Assembly: GCA_964591455.1 (NCBI GenBank)
Contig: CAZQDZ010000023.1
Coordinates: 1-64,000, forward strand
Length of the DNA stretch: 64,000 nt
Source: RFSX01 sp964591455
Lineage (GTDB): Bacteria; Bacteroidota; Bacteroidia; Chitinophagales; Saprospiraceae
Direction of reading: 5' to 3'
The notes beneath the pieces are model-generated. The model worked only from the letters and a program-made list of their open reading frames with translations. It made no database searches and was not told the origin of the DNA. The position numbers and the translations under genes are program-made. The stretch's first letter is position 1. Each line of letters opens with the position of its first letter. This document shows, piece after piece, positions 44,308 to 53,283 of the stretch.

Positions 44308-44901
44308 TTACTCCCACTCAAAAGTTTCTATCATATGTACGATATCCTCTCTCAAAAACTCATACACGGGAGCGATACTATCCCTATTGACAGAGGACTT
44401 GAAGTAGAGACTACCTCTAATAAAATGTTGTATGCTATCGGTCATGTAAAATTGCAACGGCGTAGCAACAGGGCCTTCTATTTCGAAAATTATTCCATGG
44501 AGATTATCCTCAGGCTTAGAAATAACAAGCTCCTGCCTGTGGCTGGCTTTAATATTATGCTTGTCCACCATTTCAAAAGCATCTTGGACCAACTCATCAA
44601 ATTCTGCTCTTCCATTAAAGTCCAAGTAACTAAGATGAATATATCCATTCAGTTCTTCACAATATAAATCAAACCAACACTTGAATTTTCTTTCTCTCTG
44701 ATTCTGATTTGCATCCTTCACATACTGAAAATACGTTGGTGCCTCTAGAGAGAATGGACAGTCCTGTAGATTCATTGCTGTCAAGTTTTTCTCTGGATAG
44801 ATTACCTTGGGGTATATGCGTGGCTTAGGTAATGGTATTGCCTCTTCCTTACATGAACTCAGCCCTAGGGTAATCAGAATTATTATAATAAGTCTCATCA
44901 T
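44308..44901 (-). CDS. gldD: gliding motility lipoprotein GldD
   Basis: A 197-residue lipoprotein (signal ending LSSC, lipobox GLSSC). It matches GldD: PKPRIYPKVIYPEKNLT, then CPFSLEAPTYFQYV, a CWFDLYCEELNGYIHLSYLDF block, PEDNLHGIIFEIEGPVATPLQFYMTD, FIRGSLYF and the C-terminal HMIETFEWE. GldD is required for gliding motility in Flavobacterium and is associated with the T9SS machinery. It follows gldE by 9 bp and forms the end of the mutY-ssb-gldE-gldD cluster, the usual Bacteroidota order. All key segments are present. Confidence 0.93.
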   Translation of the reverse strand: MMRLIIIILITLGLSSCKEEAIPLPKPRIYPKVIYPEKNLTAMNLQDCPFSLEAPTYFQYVKDANQNQRERKFKCWFDLYCEELNGYIHLSYLDFNGRAEFDELVQDAFEMVDKHNIKASHRQELVISKPEDNLHGIIFEIEGPVATPLQFYMTDSIQHFIRGSLYFKSSVNRDSIAPVYEFLREDIVHMIETFEWE

Positions 44902-44910
44902 CTCTTTGAC

Positions 44911-46305
44911 TTATAATAACGTGACATGAATTCTTTCTATTCTTCGCTTTGTCACAGCTACTATTTTAAATTTATATTGTCCAATAACTATTTCTTTATC
45001 TTTCTTCGGTATCCTTCCAAAATGATTGAGTAATAATCCAGCTAGGGAATCTGATTCGTGTCTATATAAATCGAAAGCTTCCTTTTCTACATTAATCAGT
45101 CGTGCGACATCATTGAGCAAGGTCTTTCCTTCAAAGATATAATTCATATCATTGATTTTCACATAGTCTACTTCCTCTTCATCGTCAAATTCATCTTTGA
45201 TTTCTCCTATGACTTCTTCTACGATATCCTCTAAGGTGATGATGCCTGCACTCCCACCAAATTCATCTACCACTATGGCCATGTGCATTCTCTTCTTTTG
45301 AAACTCTTTCAAAATATCATCAATCTTTTTTGACTCAGGGACATACAAAACGTTTTCACGTATGTGTTGTTGCCAATTATAACTATCATCCTCCTGAGAA
45401 AAACCTAAAAGATCCTTCGCATATAAGATGCCAATAATCTCATCGAAATCTTCTCTATATATGGGTATCCTGCTGAAGCCATTGTCCTTAATCATCGTCA
45501 TGATGGCCTTAAATCCATCTTTCTCTTCTGCAGCGATGACATCTACTCTAGCTTTCATTACCTGCTTTGCAGATACGTTTCCAAACTTAATAATCCCTCT
45601 AAGGATATCTGCTTCCTCAGATGCTTCACCTCCGCTTACCGTTAATTCGATCGCCTTGTCCAGTTCTTCTTTACTCGTATCATCTATGCCTGTTCTGGAA
45701 GCAATAAACTTTGACTCCATCCAGGTAGACCAGCCAACGAGTAGACTACTAATCGGTCTGAAAAAGCCAGAAAGAATGGCCATCGGTTTGGCCATCATCT
45801 TAGCAAAAGAAAGATTATTGATATTGGCATAAATCTTAGGTGCTACTTCACCGAACAAGACAAGCAAGAATGTAACCCCAACAACAGTGAAAAGAAAATT
45901 GACAACGCGACCAAGTGTCATCGCCTCACCCGGAAATACCCTACCTAACCATTCTCCCATATGTATGAGCATCTCATCTCCAAGTAAGCTCCTGATTAAA
46001 TAGTCGGATATGATGACTATACCAATATTGACAAAATTATTCGCGATTAATATTGTGGCCAGAAGATGTCTGGGCTTTCTTCTGAGTCTAAGGACTTTCT
46101 TGTTGGCTTTGTGCTCTTCTTTTTCTAGGTTTTCCAAATCATTAGGAGAAAGAGAGAAGAAGGCCACTTCAGATCCGGAAATTAAAGCTGAGCAGCATAA
46201 TAAAAGCAGCAAACAGACAACTGTGCCCGATATGGCCCATATCGTCAGTAAAAAGGAGTAAAGCGGGAGAAAAAGTGAAATATATTGGGAGGGATCTGGG
46301 TCCAA
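44911..46305 (-). CDS. gldE: gliding motility-associated protein GldE (CNNM/CBS/CorC family)
   Basis: A 464-residue membrane protein. The N-terminal CNNM/DUF21 part has helices at about 15-40, 85-100 and 125-160 (SGSEVAFFSLSPNDL is the family motif). Two CBS domains follow (about 225-335, with GFSRIPIYREDFDEIIGILYAKDLL and MHMAIVVDEFGGSAGIITLEDI), then a CorC/HlyC-type transporter-associated domain (about 360-445). GldE is related to hemolysin C-like and CorC proteins and its gene is fused or adjacent to gldD in gliding Bacteroidota; its own necessity differs between species. The ORF ends 9 bp before gldD. Confidence 0.9.
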   Translation of the reverse strand: MDPDPSQYISLFLPLYSFLLTIWAISGTVVCLLLLLCCSALISGSEVAFFSLSPNDLENLEKEEHKANKKVLRLRRKPRHLLATILIANNFVNIGIVIISDYLIRSLLGDEMLIHMGEWLGRVFPGEAMTLGRVVNFLFTVVGVTFLLVLFGEVAPKIYANINNLSFAKMMAKPMAILSGFFRPISSLLVGWSTWMESKFIASRTGIDDTSKEELDKAIELTVSGGEASEEADILRGIIKFGNVSAKQVMKARVDVIAAEEKDGFKAIMTMIKDNGFSRIPIYREDFDEIIGILYAKDLLGFSQEDDSYNWQQHIRENVLYVPESKKIDDILKEFQKKRMHMAIVVDEFGGSAGIITLEDIVEEVIGEIKDEFDDEEEVDYVKINDMNYIFEGKTLLNDVARLINVEKEAFDLYRHESDSLAGLLLNHFGRIPKKDKEIVIGQYKFKIVAVTKRRIERIHVTLL

Positions 46306-46342
46306 TTTTTAGTTTTTAGTTATGCCAAATCGGCGTCTGGTA

Positions 46343-46813
46343 TCAGAATGGAAGGTCATCGTCATCAGCAGGAACTGCCTTCTTAGCGGGCTCTACTGTG
46401 GCAGGGCTTTCTTTTACTTGACTTTTGCTATTAGGTAATTCATCTGCTACACTAGGGAAATTGTTTGATTGTCCCAGCCCGGAAGACTCTCTTCTTTCTA
46501 ATGAACGCAATATCCTTGCCACGACATCTGTAGAATATCTATCATTACCGTTCTGATCTTGCCATTTTCTAGTAGAGAGTTTACCTTCAACGTAAACCAT
46601 ACCCCCTTTTTTCAGATAATTCTCTGCTCTTTCTGCCAATCCTCTCCAAGCAACAATGTTATGCCACTCCGTTATCTTTTGCCACTCACCGGATTTGTCT
46701 TGGTAATTTTCATTGGTAGCAACTGAGAATTTGGCCACTTTACTGCCATTTTCTAATGTTCTTATTTCAGGGTCTTGTCCTAAATTTCCTACAATAATGA
46801 CTTTATTTATCAT
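46343..46813 (-). CDS. ssb: single-stranded DNA-binding protein
   Basis: A 156-residue protein. The OB-fold (1-110) opens MINKVIIVGNLGQDPEIR and includes ITEWHNIVAWRGLAERAENYL and VEGKLSTRKWQDQNGNDRYST. The linker is Ser/Glu-rich, and the acidic C-terminal tip DDDDLPF is the docking peptide that recruits DNA-repair enzymes. Full length for bacterial SSB. It sits between mutY and gldE, as in many Bacteroidota, so it is probably a paralogue or the only Ssb; the window cannot decide which. Confidence 0.95.
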   Translation of the reverse strand: MINKVIIVGNLGQDPEIRTLENGSKVAKFSVATNENYQDKSGEWQKITEWHNIVAWRGLAERAENYLKKGGMVYVEGKLSTRKWQDQNGNDRYSTDVVARILRSLERRESSGLGQSNNFPSVADELPNSKSQVKESPATVEPAKKAVPADDDDLPF

Positions 46814-46893
46814 CGTTCAGATTTCATTTATGGTTATATAAAGATATAAAACTATACAACTCTATAGCTTATTATATCAGCACTTAAGTCTCA

Positions 46894-47973
46894 TTATTTA
46901 ATAATACTCAGGCTCTCTTTCTCCAGGAAGTGGCTAATAATTCTGGGCCAAGGTAAATTGTGTAATTCACTAATCCCCAGCATTCTATATTCCCCTATCC
47001 AGCTACGCTTCATCTTGATTCTTAGTTGGTGGACATAGAACGTTCCAGATATATGCTGATGAGTTAAGGACTGCTTATATGGCCCATAAACTGTCGTTGT
47101 CATTTTTTTAGTACCAATATCTATTACTTCGTGCAATTTGCCTGCATGGTTAGGGTGTTTTGCTTCAAATAGCGGAAATTGGAATAATCCATGCCACACA
47201 TCTTTGGGTCCTCGCTGGGCTACTAATGTATTACCAGCTTTATCTAGAAGAATATGAAAGTGGAAATGACGTTTTCGTTTTTTGATTTTCTTAGTTCGTA
47301 CAGGAATATTAGACACCTGATTATTATGAAAGGCCTTGCACTCTGGCTGGAGAATACATTGTGTACAGGATGGGTTCTTAAATGTGCAGCATAGTGCACC
47401 GAATTCCATTATTGCTTGATTAAATTCAGCTGGATCTACTTCATCTTGCATGCGCTGGGCAAGGTCCTGTATCTTATTCTTAGTAGGTGCAAGATCTATA
47501 GAGGTTTTTATGCCAAAGTATCTGCTAATAAATCTCAGCACATTACCATCTACTACCACATATGGGAGACCGTAAGCAAAGCTGCCAATGGCAGCAGCAC
47601 TGTAGGGACCTATCCCTTTCAGACTCAATATTTCCTCGTATTCGCTTGGGAAAGTGCCACCAAATCTTTCCATAATATCATTAGCGGCTGCGTGCAGATT
47701 TCTAGCTCTACTATAATAACCTAAGCCTTGCCACAGCTTGAGGACTTCATCTAGATTTGCCTTGGCTAATGCAGCTATACTAGGATAAGTCTGGATAAAT
47801 TTTTCATAGTAGGGAGTGCCCTGACTCACGGTTGTTTGCTGGAGTATAACTTCAGAAATCCATATATAATAAGGATTTTTTGTTGCGCGCCAAGGAAGAG
47901 TTCTTGCATGACTTCTATACCAAGAAACAAGTTTTACAGAGCCATGTTGGATTTTCTCTAGTGCTATCAGAAT
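46894..47973 (-). CDS. mutY: A/G-specific adenine glycosylase MutY (non-canonical start)
   Basis: Adenine glycosylase that removes A opposite 8-oxoG. Seen: HhH LKGIGPYSAAAIGSFAYG, catalytic Asp in VDGNVLRF, the [4Fe-4S] loop C-x6-C-x2-C-x5-C (CTFKNPSCTQCILQPEC) and a C-terminal NUDIX-like domain that reads oxidised guanine. The first usable start codon is the GTG at 47829, but the family N-terminus continues upstream: WYRSHARTLPWRATKNPYYI, then WISEVILQQTTVSQG, including the catalytic Glu. The open frame runs to a TAA at 47985-47983 with no ATG, GTG or TTG; ATT at 47973 or CTG at 47970 are the only starts upstream. I give 47973 (359 residues) as the likely extent. Confidence 0.82.
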   Translation of the reverse strand: MLIALEKIQHGSVKLVSWYRSHARTLPWRATKNPYYIWISEVILQQTTVSQGTPYYEKFIQTYPSIAALAKANLDEVLKLWQGLGYYSRARNLHAAANDIMERFGGTFPSEYEEILSLKGIGPYSAAAIGSFAYGLPYVVVDGNVLRFISRYFGIKTSIDLAPTKNKIQDLAQRMQDEVDPAEFNQAIMEFGALCCTFKNPSCTQCILQPECKAFHNNQVSNIPVRTKKIKKRKRHFHFHILLDKAGNTLVAQRGPKDVWHGLFQFPLFEAKHPNHAGKLHEVIDIGTKKMTTTVYGPYKQSLTHQHISGTFYVHQLRIKMKRSWIGEYRMLGISELHNLPWPRIISHFLEKESLSIIK

Positions 47974-47984
47974 GGAATACTGTT

Positions 47985-48019
47985 ATAAAAAAAGCGAACC
48001 ATAAAGATATGATTCGCTT
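47985..48019 (-). terminator. Rho-independent terminator of the sigma factor gene
   Basis: On the minus strand AAGCGAA (48019-48013) pairs with TTCGCTT (47998-47992), followed by T7 (47991-47985). It lies 25 bp behind the sigma gene stop and immediately in front of the mutY start region, so mutY needs its own promoter or read-through. Confidence 0.75.
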
Positions 48020-48043
48020 CTAACATTTTATTTCAATTAACTA

Positions 48044-48583
48044 TTATGCTGAGATTTTTCTTCTTACTGTTTCATAATCTCCATAGTGTCTGAGTATAGA
48101 ACTCTTTAAAGCTTTTCTTGCGAAGAAAATTCTACTCTTTACCGTACCTAAAGGCAACTCTAATTCATCTGCAATCTCTTGGTATTTGAATCCTTCGAAA
48201 TGCATAATAAATGGTGTCTTTATAGTCTCATCTAAGTCTTCTATCATTTTGACAAGCTCATCCATTAGGATATTGCTTTCTGCGTCATTGAATATTACAT
48301 TAGAACCAGAATTGATGTAAAAGAGATTCTCAGTGCTATCAATAATCGTATTGGCTTTGACCTTTTTACGATAGTTATTGATAAAGATATTTTTCATTAT
48401 TGTAAACATCCATGCTTTGAAATTAGTGCCTGGACGGAATTTTTCTTTGTTACTTAATGCTCTGAAGGCCGTTTCCTGAAAAAGGTCTTGTGCATCTTCT
48501 GAGCTCTTTGTTAGATTAAATGCGAAGGAATTTAGTGACCCCGTGATTTGATCTATTTTGCTATAAAATTCTACGGTCGACAT
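48044..48583 (-). CDS. ECF-type RNA polymerase sigma factor
   Basis: A 179-residue group IV sigma factor. Region 2 (about 15-80) has the SSEDAQDLFQETAFRAL segment and FKAWMFTIMKNIFINNYRK; region 4 (about 115-170) has IEDLDETIKTPFIMHFEGFKYQEIADELELPLGTVKSRIFFAR, with the usual helix-turn-helix. No anti-sigma gene lies next to it: the neighbours are mutY downstream and an SGNH hydrolase divergently upstream. This orphan genome context is common for Bacteroidota sigma factors of the housekeeping-like RpoE group. Target genes cannot be inferred. Confidence 0.9.
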   Translation of the reverse strand: MSTVEFYSKIDQITGSLNSFAFNLTKSSEDAQDLFQETAFRALSNKEKFRPGTNFKAWMFTIMKNIFINNYRKKVKANTIIDSTENLFYINSGSNVIFNDAESNILMDELVKMIEDLDETIKTPFIMHFEGFKYQEIADELELPLGTVKSRIFFARKALKSSILRHYGDYETVRRKISA

Positions 48584-48812
48584 AATTTAATCGTTTTGAT
48601 AAAGTAAAAGTAATACATTGTTGAACAAAATATGTACAAACCTTCAACATGGTTGCCTGAGCATAAAATTAATTTTAGTAGTTTTTTTCTAAAATATTGA
48701 TAATCAATGATTTGCGCTATGAAAGAAATAATTATACTTTCAATATTTTTTGAAAGTTCTTTTTGAAATGCACTTCTTTGATTATTGTCAATGAACATAT
48801 TCTATCCCTATT

Positions 48813-49577
48813 ATGCACAGAATTGCCTTAAGGTTGGCTATCATACCTTTAATTCCATTTCTCTATTTAGATGGAAAAAAATTGCGGAAGTCCTTAACTC
48901 CCCTACCAGAGGCCAAAAACCCAATTGGCGAGATTACTGGAGAGTATTCGAGACATCTAAAACTGGTAATTCTGGGTGAAAGTACAATGGCAGGCGTAGG
49001 AGTAGACAGTCATGACCAAGGTTTTGCAGGTCATTTGAGTAGAGCGCTTTCCATGCTTTCTCAAGCATCTATTTCATATAATGTGTTAGCAAAGACGGGA
49101 TATACAGCGGCTCATGTTGGCCAAAGATTGATAGAAAGCGTACCTAGAGATCCTGACATAGTCGTTATCGGCTTAGGTGGGAATGATGCATTTACGCTGA
49201 ATTCTCTCACAAAATGGAATACAAGCATCCGTGATATTATAAGCCTTCTAAGAATTAGAATTGGGCCAGATGTTCCCATTTTCTTTACTAATATGCCACC
49301 GATTAGAGAATTTCCTGCATTTACTAGTCGAATGCAATTTGCCCTAGGTAATTGGGTAGAATGTCTGGGTGCACAGTTACATAAGCTCATACAAGAGTAT
49401 CCTAAAAGCTATTATGACAATGAAATTCTCAGTTTAGAACATTTTGCAGAAGCCCTAGATGCCGGAACAGATAAGCGATTGTTATTCAGTGACGGTATTC
49501 ATCCTTCTTCACTGACCTATCAGTTATGGGCAAATCGGTTCGCAAAATTTATATTGGCCAAAAAGCAATTGTTTTAA
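48813..49577 (+). CDS. SGNH/GDSL-type hydrolase
   Basis: A 254-residue alpha/beta hydrolase. The nucleophile block is ILGESTMAG (the GDSL equivalent), oxyanion residues are in GLGGNDAF (block III GxND) and the Ser/Asp/His triad is completed by DGIHPSS near residue 228. The first 25 residues are hydrophobic (LAIIPLIPFLYL) and may act as an uncleaved membrane anchor. Such enzymes hydrolyse esters, often of lipids or acetylated sugars; the substrate is unknown. It is divergent from the sigma factor and lies 90 bp before sdhC on the same strand. Confidence 0.82.
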   Translation: MHRIALRLAIIPLIPFLYLDGKKLRKSLTPLPEAKNPIGEITGEYSRHLKLVILGESTMAGVGVDSHDQGFAGHLSRALSMLSQASISYNVLAKTGYTAAHVGQRLIESVPRDPDIVVIGLGGNDAFTLNSLTKWNTSIRDIISLLRIRIGPDVPIFFTNMPPIREFPAFTSRMQFALGNWVECLGAQLHKLIQEYPKSYYDNEILSLEHFAEALDAGTDKRLLFSDGIHPSSLTYQLWANRFAKFILAKKQLF

Positions 49578-49638
49578 TACAACATTATATATACTGATTC
49601 TAAATAGTAGATTTATACTGACTTAAGGGCGCATTCCT

Positions 49639-49646
49639 TAATTTTG
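49639..49646 (+). promoter_or_regulatory. TAnnTTTG promoter element of the sdh operon
   Basis: TAATTTTG at 49639-49646 matches the Bacteroidota -7 box. It predicts transcription from about 49653 and decides the sdhC start: the alternative start codon at 49644 lies inside the box, so the ATG at 49668 is used. Confidence 0.5.
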
Positions 49647-49667
49647 ATAGAAGCAAAAACGCAACTT

Positions 49668-50378
49668 ATGAAGTGGATTACTGATTTTCTAACTTCCAGT
49701 ATAGGTAAGAAATTAGTGATGAGTCTTACGGGCTTATTTCTCTGCAGTTTCTTGGTTATTCACCTGCTGGGTAATCTCCAATTATTGATTCCTGATGGAG
49801 GAGCCAAATTCAATGTCTACGCCAAGTTTATGACCTCTAACCCTCTGATTAAGTTTATTTCAATTGGTTTGTATGCTGGTATCTTATTACATGCGATCCA
49901 GGGTATCCTTATCTGGCTGAGCAATAAGAAAGCTAAAGCATCTAAGTATGCTGTCACTACTTATAGTAATGGTTCATGGATGTCTAAGAACATGGGACTG
50001 CTGGGAACCTTGATTCTGTTCTTTCTATGTGTACACATGGGAGACTTTTGGTTAAGGATGAAATTCGAAGGTTTGATTCCAGAATCTTGGCATATAGCAA
50101 ACACTACAATAGATGGTGTAGACATGAAAGATTTATACAGTAGAGTTAGATATTCTTTTTCACACGTTTGGATAGTAATTGTCTACTTGGTAGGCCTGGT
50201 AGCATTGGCGCTACATTTATTGCATGGCTTTCAAAGTGCTTTTACAACCTTAGGTCTTAGGCACAAAAAATATACTCCTCTTATAAAGCTCATGGGCATT
50301 GGATTTGCGATTACGATTCCATTGCTTTACGCAATTATTCCTATTTGGATACTGATCCAACAATCTGCTAACTATTAA
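49668..50378 (+). CDS. sdhC: succinate dehydrogenase / fumarate reductase cytochrome b subunit
   Basis: A 236-residue membrane anchor of complex II with five predicted membrane helices (about 22-45, 62-85, 105-125, 155-185, 200-225). This single large subunit is the b558-type SdhC found in Bacteroidota and Bacillota, in place of the separate SdhC and SdhD pair. Histidines suited to bind two hemes are seen in VIHLLGN, LLHAIQG, CVHMGDFW and ALHLLHGF. Start taken as the ATG at 49668 because the promoter box overlaps the earlier codon. First gene of sdhCAB. Confidence 0.93.
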   Translation: MKWITDFLTSSIGKKLVMSLTGLFLCSFLVIHLLGNLQLLIPDGGAKFNVYAKFMTSNPLIKFISIGLYAGILLHAIQGILIWLSNKKAKASKYAVTTYSNGSWMSKNMGLLGTLILFFLCVHMGDFWLRMKFEGLIPESWHIANTTIDGVDMKDLYSRVRYSFSHVWIVIVYLVGLVALALHLLHGFQSAFTTLGLRHKKYTPLIKLMGIGFAITIPLLYAIIPIWILIQQSANY

Positions 50379-50418
50379 GAAATCTCAGACTTACTAAAGT
50401 CTTTTAAAAATAAATGAC

Positions 50419-52410
50419 ATGAAACTAGACGCTAAAGTACCTGCTGGAGAATTAGCCGAGAAGTGGACAAATTATCGAGGCTCCATGAATTTGGTTGCAC
50501 CAAATAATAAAAGGAGACTGGAGGTAATTGTAGTAGGAACAGGTCTGGCCGGTGCATCAGCAGCGGCAACGCTTGGTGAATTAGGATACAATGTGAAATG
50601 CTTTACTTTCCATGATAGTCCCAGAAGGGCCCATAGTATCGCAGCACAAGGAGGGATCAATGCCGCCAAGAACTATCAGAATGATGGTGACAGTATCTAC
50701 AGATTATTCTATGATACTATCAAAGGTGGTGATTACAGATCACGAGAATCCAATGTGCACAGACTGGCTGAATGCAGTACAGAAATTATAGATCAGGCTG
50801 TTGCACAAGGTGTCCCTTTTGCAAGAGAGTATGGAGGTCTATTGGCTAACCGTTCTTTTGGAGGCGTGCAGGTATCCAGAACCTTTTATGCCAGAGGACA
50901 GACTGGTCAGCAATTACTATTAGGTGCCTACTCTGCCCTATCACGACAAATAGCCAAAGGTCAGGTAAAGATGTACAACAGACACGAGATGTTAGATCTA
51001 GTCAAGATAGATGGTAAAGCGAGAGGTATAATAACCAGAAACTTGCTGACAGGAAAACTAGACAGACATGCTGCACATTGTGTGGTATTAGCCACAGGAG
51101 GATATGGTAATGTCTTCTATCTATCTACTAATGCTATGGGTAGTAATGTAAGTGCTGCATGGCGATCAGTAAAGGAAGGCGCCTTATTCGCTAACCCATG
51201 CTACACACAGATTCATCCTACCTGCATACCTGTATCTGGAGAATACCAATCTAAGTTGACGCTGATGTCAGAATCTCTTAGAAATGACGGACGTGTATGG
51301 GTGCCAAAATCACTGGAGGATGCGCAAGCAATCCAGAGAGGAGAAAAACGAGCAGAAGACTTGAGCGAAGATGAAAGAGATTACTATCTGGAAAGAAGAT
51401 ATCCTGCCTTCGGAAACTTGGTGCCGAGAGATGTTGCTTCCAGAGCAGCCAAGGTCGCTACGGATGAAGGCAAAGGTGTGGTGAAAACAGGATTAGGCGT
51501 CTATCTGGATTTCTCTGATGCGATTCAGCGTTATGGAAAGTCTGAAGCTTTCTCTGCGGGTATAGATAATCCAAGTGCCCAAAAGATAAAAGAATTGGGA
51601 GAAGCCATGGTAAAAGCTAAATATGGTAATCTCTTTCAGATGTATGAGAAAATCACAGGTGAAAATCCATATAAGACGGCGATGAAAATTTATCCAGCCG
51701 TACACTATACCATGGGCGGTCTTTGGGTGGACTACAATCTACAGACCAATATTCCTGGACTTTTTGCCTTAGGTGAGGCTAACTTTTCAGACCATGGTGC
51801 TAATAGGTTAGGTGCTTCAGCACTTATGCAAGGACTGGCTGACGGTTATTTCGTTATCCCTTATACTATCGGAACTTTCCTTTCGGATGAGATAAGAACA
51901 CCGAAGATAGATAGTGAATCATCAGAGTTTCATGCTGCAGAGGCTAGAGTAAAAAACAGATTGGATAAGTTACTCACTATAAATGGTAATCAATCTGTAG
52001 AAAGCTTCCATAGAAGATTGGGCAAGATTATGTGGGAATACTGTGGAATGTCTCGAAATGCTGAAGGTCTGAAAAAAGGCAGAGAGCTGATTAGAGAACT
52101 TAGAAAAGAATTTTACACTGATGTATATATACCAGGTACTGCTGATGAGTTTAATCCAGAATTAGAGAAAGCAGCAAGGGTAGAAGACTTTTTGGAGCTT
52201 GGAGAACTCTTTGCTGTAGATGCTTTAGACAGAGGCGAATCTTGTGGTGGACACTTCAGAGAAGAGTCTACAGAGAATGGAGAAGCCAAAAGGAATGATG
52301 CGGACTACACCTATGTTTCTGCTTGGGAATGGGATGACAACAACCCTATACTCCATAAGGAGGAATTGACTTTCGAAAATGTAGAATTAAAAACTAGATC
52401 GTATAAATAG
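50419..52410 (+). CDS. sdhA: succinate dehydrogenase / fumarate reductase flavoprotein subunit
   Basis: A 663-residue flavoprotein. Near the N-terminus is the FAD dinucleotide motif GTGLAGASAAATLGE; HSIAAQGGINAAKNY contains the His that binds FAD covalently. Catalytic segments are IHPTCIPVSG and GANRLGASALMQGLADG, with HYTMGG between them, and the C-terminal domain ends after VELKTRSYK. It oxidises succinate or reduces fumarate. The size is typical of the Bacteroidota/epsilonproteobacterial form (about 640-670). It follows sdhC by 40 bp and precedes sdhB by 32 bp, so all three form one operon. Confidence 0.95.
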   Translation: MKLDAKVPAGELAEKWTNYRGSMNLVAPNNKRRLEVIVVGTGLAGASAAATLGELGYNVKCFTFHDSPRRAHSIAAQGGINAAKNYQNDGDSIYRLFYDTIKGGDYRSRESNVHRLAECSTEIIDQAVAQGVPFAREYGGLLANRSFGGVQVSRTFYARGQTGQQLLLGAYSALSRQIAKGQVKMYNRHEMLDLVKIDGKARGIITRNLLTGKLDRHAAHCVVLATGGYGNVFYLSTNAMGSNVSAAWRSVKEGALFANPCYTQIHPTCIPVSGEYQSKLTLMSESLRNDGRVWVPKSLEDAQAIQRGEKRAEDLSEDERDYYLERRYPAFGNLVPRDVASRAAKVATDEGKGVVKTGLGVYLDFSDAIQRYGKSEAFSAGIDNPSAQKIKELGEAMVKAKYGNLFQMYEKITGENPYKTAMKIYPAVHYTMGGLWVDYNLQTNIPGLFALGEANFSDHGANRLGASALMQGLADGYFVIPYTIGTFLSDEIRTPKIDSESSEFHAAEARVKNRLDKLLTINGNQSVESFHRRLGKIMWEYCGMSRNAEGLKKGRELIRELRKEFYTDVYIPGTADEFNPELEKAARVEDFLELGELFAVDALDRGESCGGHFREESTENGEAKRNDADYTYVSAWEWDDNNPILHKEELTFENVELKTRSYK

Positions 52411-52442
52411 TGCAGAGCACTTTATAATAAAAGAAATAAGTT

Positions 52443-53189
52443 ATGAAGCTTACTTTAAAAATCTGGAGGCAGAAGAATGCTAAATCTGATGGTCACTTTG
52501 TTAGTTATCAAGTAGAAGCAGAAGAACATATGTCTTTTCTGGAAATGCTAGATGTACTGAACCAGCAACTCATAGAAAAGAAAGAAGATCCTGTAGCCTT
52601 CGAACATGATTGTCGTGAAGGTATCTGTGGTGCTTGTAGTATGGTAATCAATGGACGTCCTCACGGAAGTCAGACAGGAACCACTACCTGTCAGTTGCAT
52701 ATGAGAGCCTTTAAGACTGGTGATACTATTACAATAGAACCATTTAGAGCATCTGCTTTTCCTGTTATAAAAGACCTTGCGGTGGATAGATCATCATTCG
52801 ATGCTATTATACAAGCTGGTGGATATATCTCAGTAAATACAGGACAAGCGGTAGACGGTAATGCGATACCTGTAGATAAAGCTGATGCTGACGAAGCATT
52901 CGACTCTGCGACCTGTATAGGCTGCGGTGCTTGTGTGGCGGCATGCCCTAATGGGTCAGCGATGCTATTTACATCCGCAAAAATAAATCACCTGAACAAA
53001 CTCCCTCAAGGAAAGGTGGAACACGGTAGAAGAGTGAAAAACATGGTAAGAGTTATGGACAAGGAAGGTTTTGGTAAATGTTCTAATGTAGGTGCTTGCG
53101 AAGTAGATTGTCCTAAAGAAATATCTACTGATAATATTGCCGCTCTGAACCGCTATTACTTAGGTTCAGTATTTGGTAGTCAGACATAA
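52443..53189 (+). CDS. sdhB: succinate dehydrogenase / fumarate reductase iron-sulfur subunit
   Basis: A 248-residue electron carrier between SdhA and SdhC. The [2Fe-2S] cluster ligands are in DCREGICGACSM plus the Cys of TTTCQLH; the [4Fe-4S] and [3Fe-4S] ligands are in CIGCGACVAACP and CSNVGACEVDCP. All the expected Cys positions are present. The Bacteroidota form has a longer spacer than E. coli SdhB. A perfect intrinsic terminator at 53219-53249 ends the operon. Confidence 0.95.
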   Translation: MKLTLKIWRQKNAKSDGHFVSYQVEAEEHMSFLEMLDVLNQQLIEKKEDPVAFEHDCREGICGACSMVINGRPHGSQTGTTTCQLHMRAFKTGDTITIEPFRASAFPVIKDLAVDRSSFDAIIQAGGYISVNTGQAVDGNAIPVDKADADEAFDSATCIGCGACVAACPNGSAMLFTSAKINHLNKLPQGKVEHGRRVKNMVRVMDKEGFGKCSNVGACEVDCPKEISTDNIAALNRYYLGSVFGSQT

Positions 53190-53218
53190 AGCGATTTTTT
53201 AAATAAAATATAAGATAG

Positions 53219-53249
53219 AGTCCAGACATAACTGTCTGGACTTTTTTTG
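53219..53249 (+). terminator. Rho-independent terminator of sdhCAB
   Basis: AGTCCAGACA (53219-53228) pairs perfectly with TGTCTGGACT (53233-53242), loop TAAC, followed by seven T. Confidence 0.92.
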
Positions 53250-53283
53250 GTTATAGTAATAATCATAGTAACTAAACAGCTAT

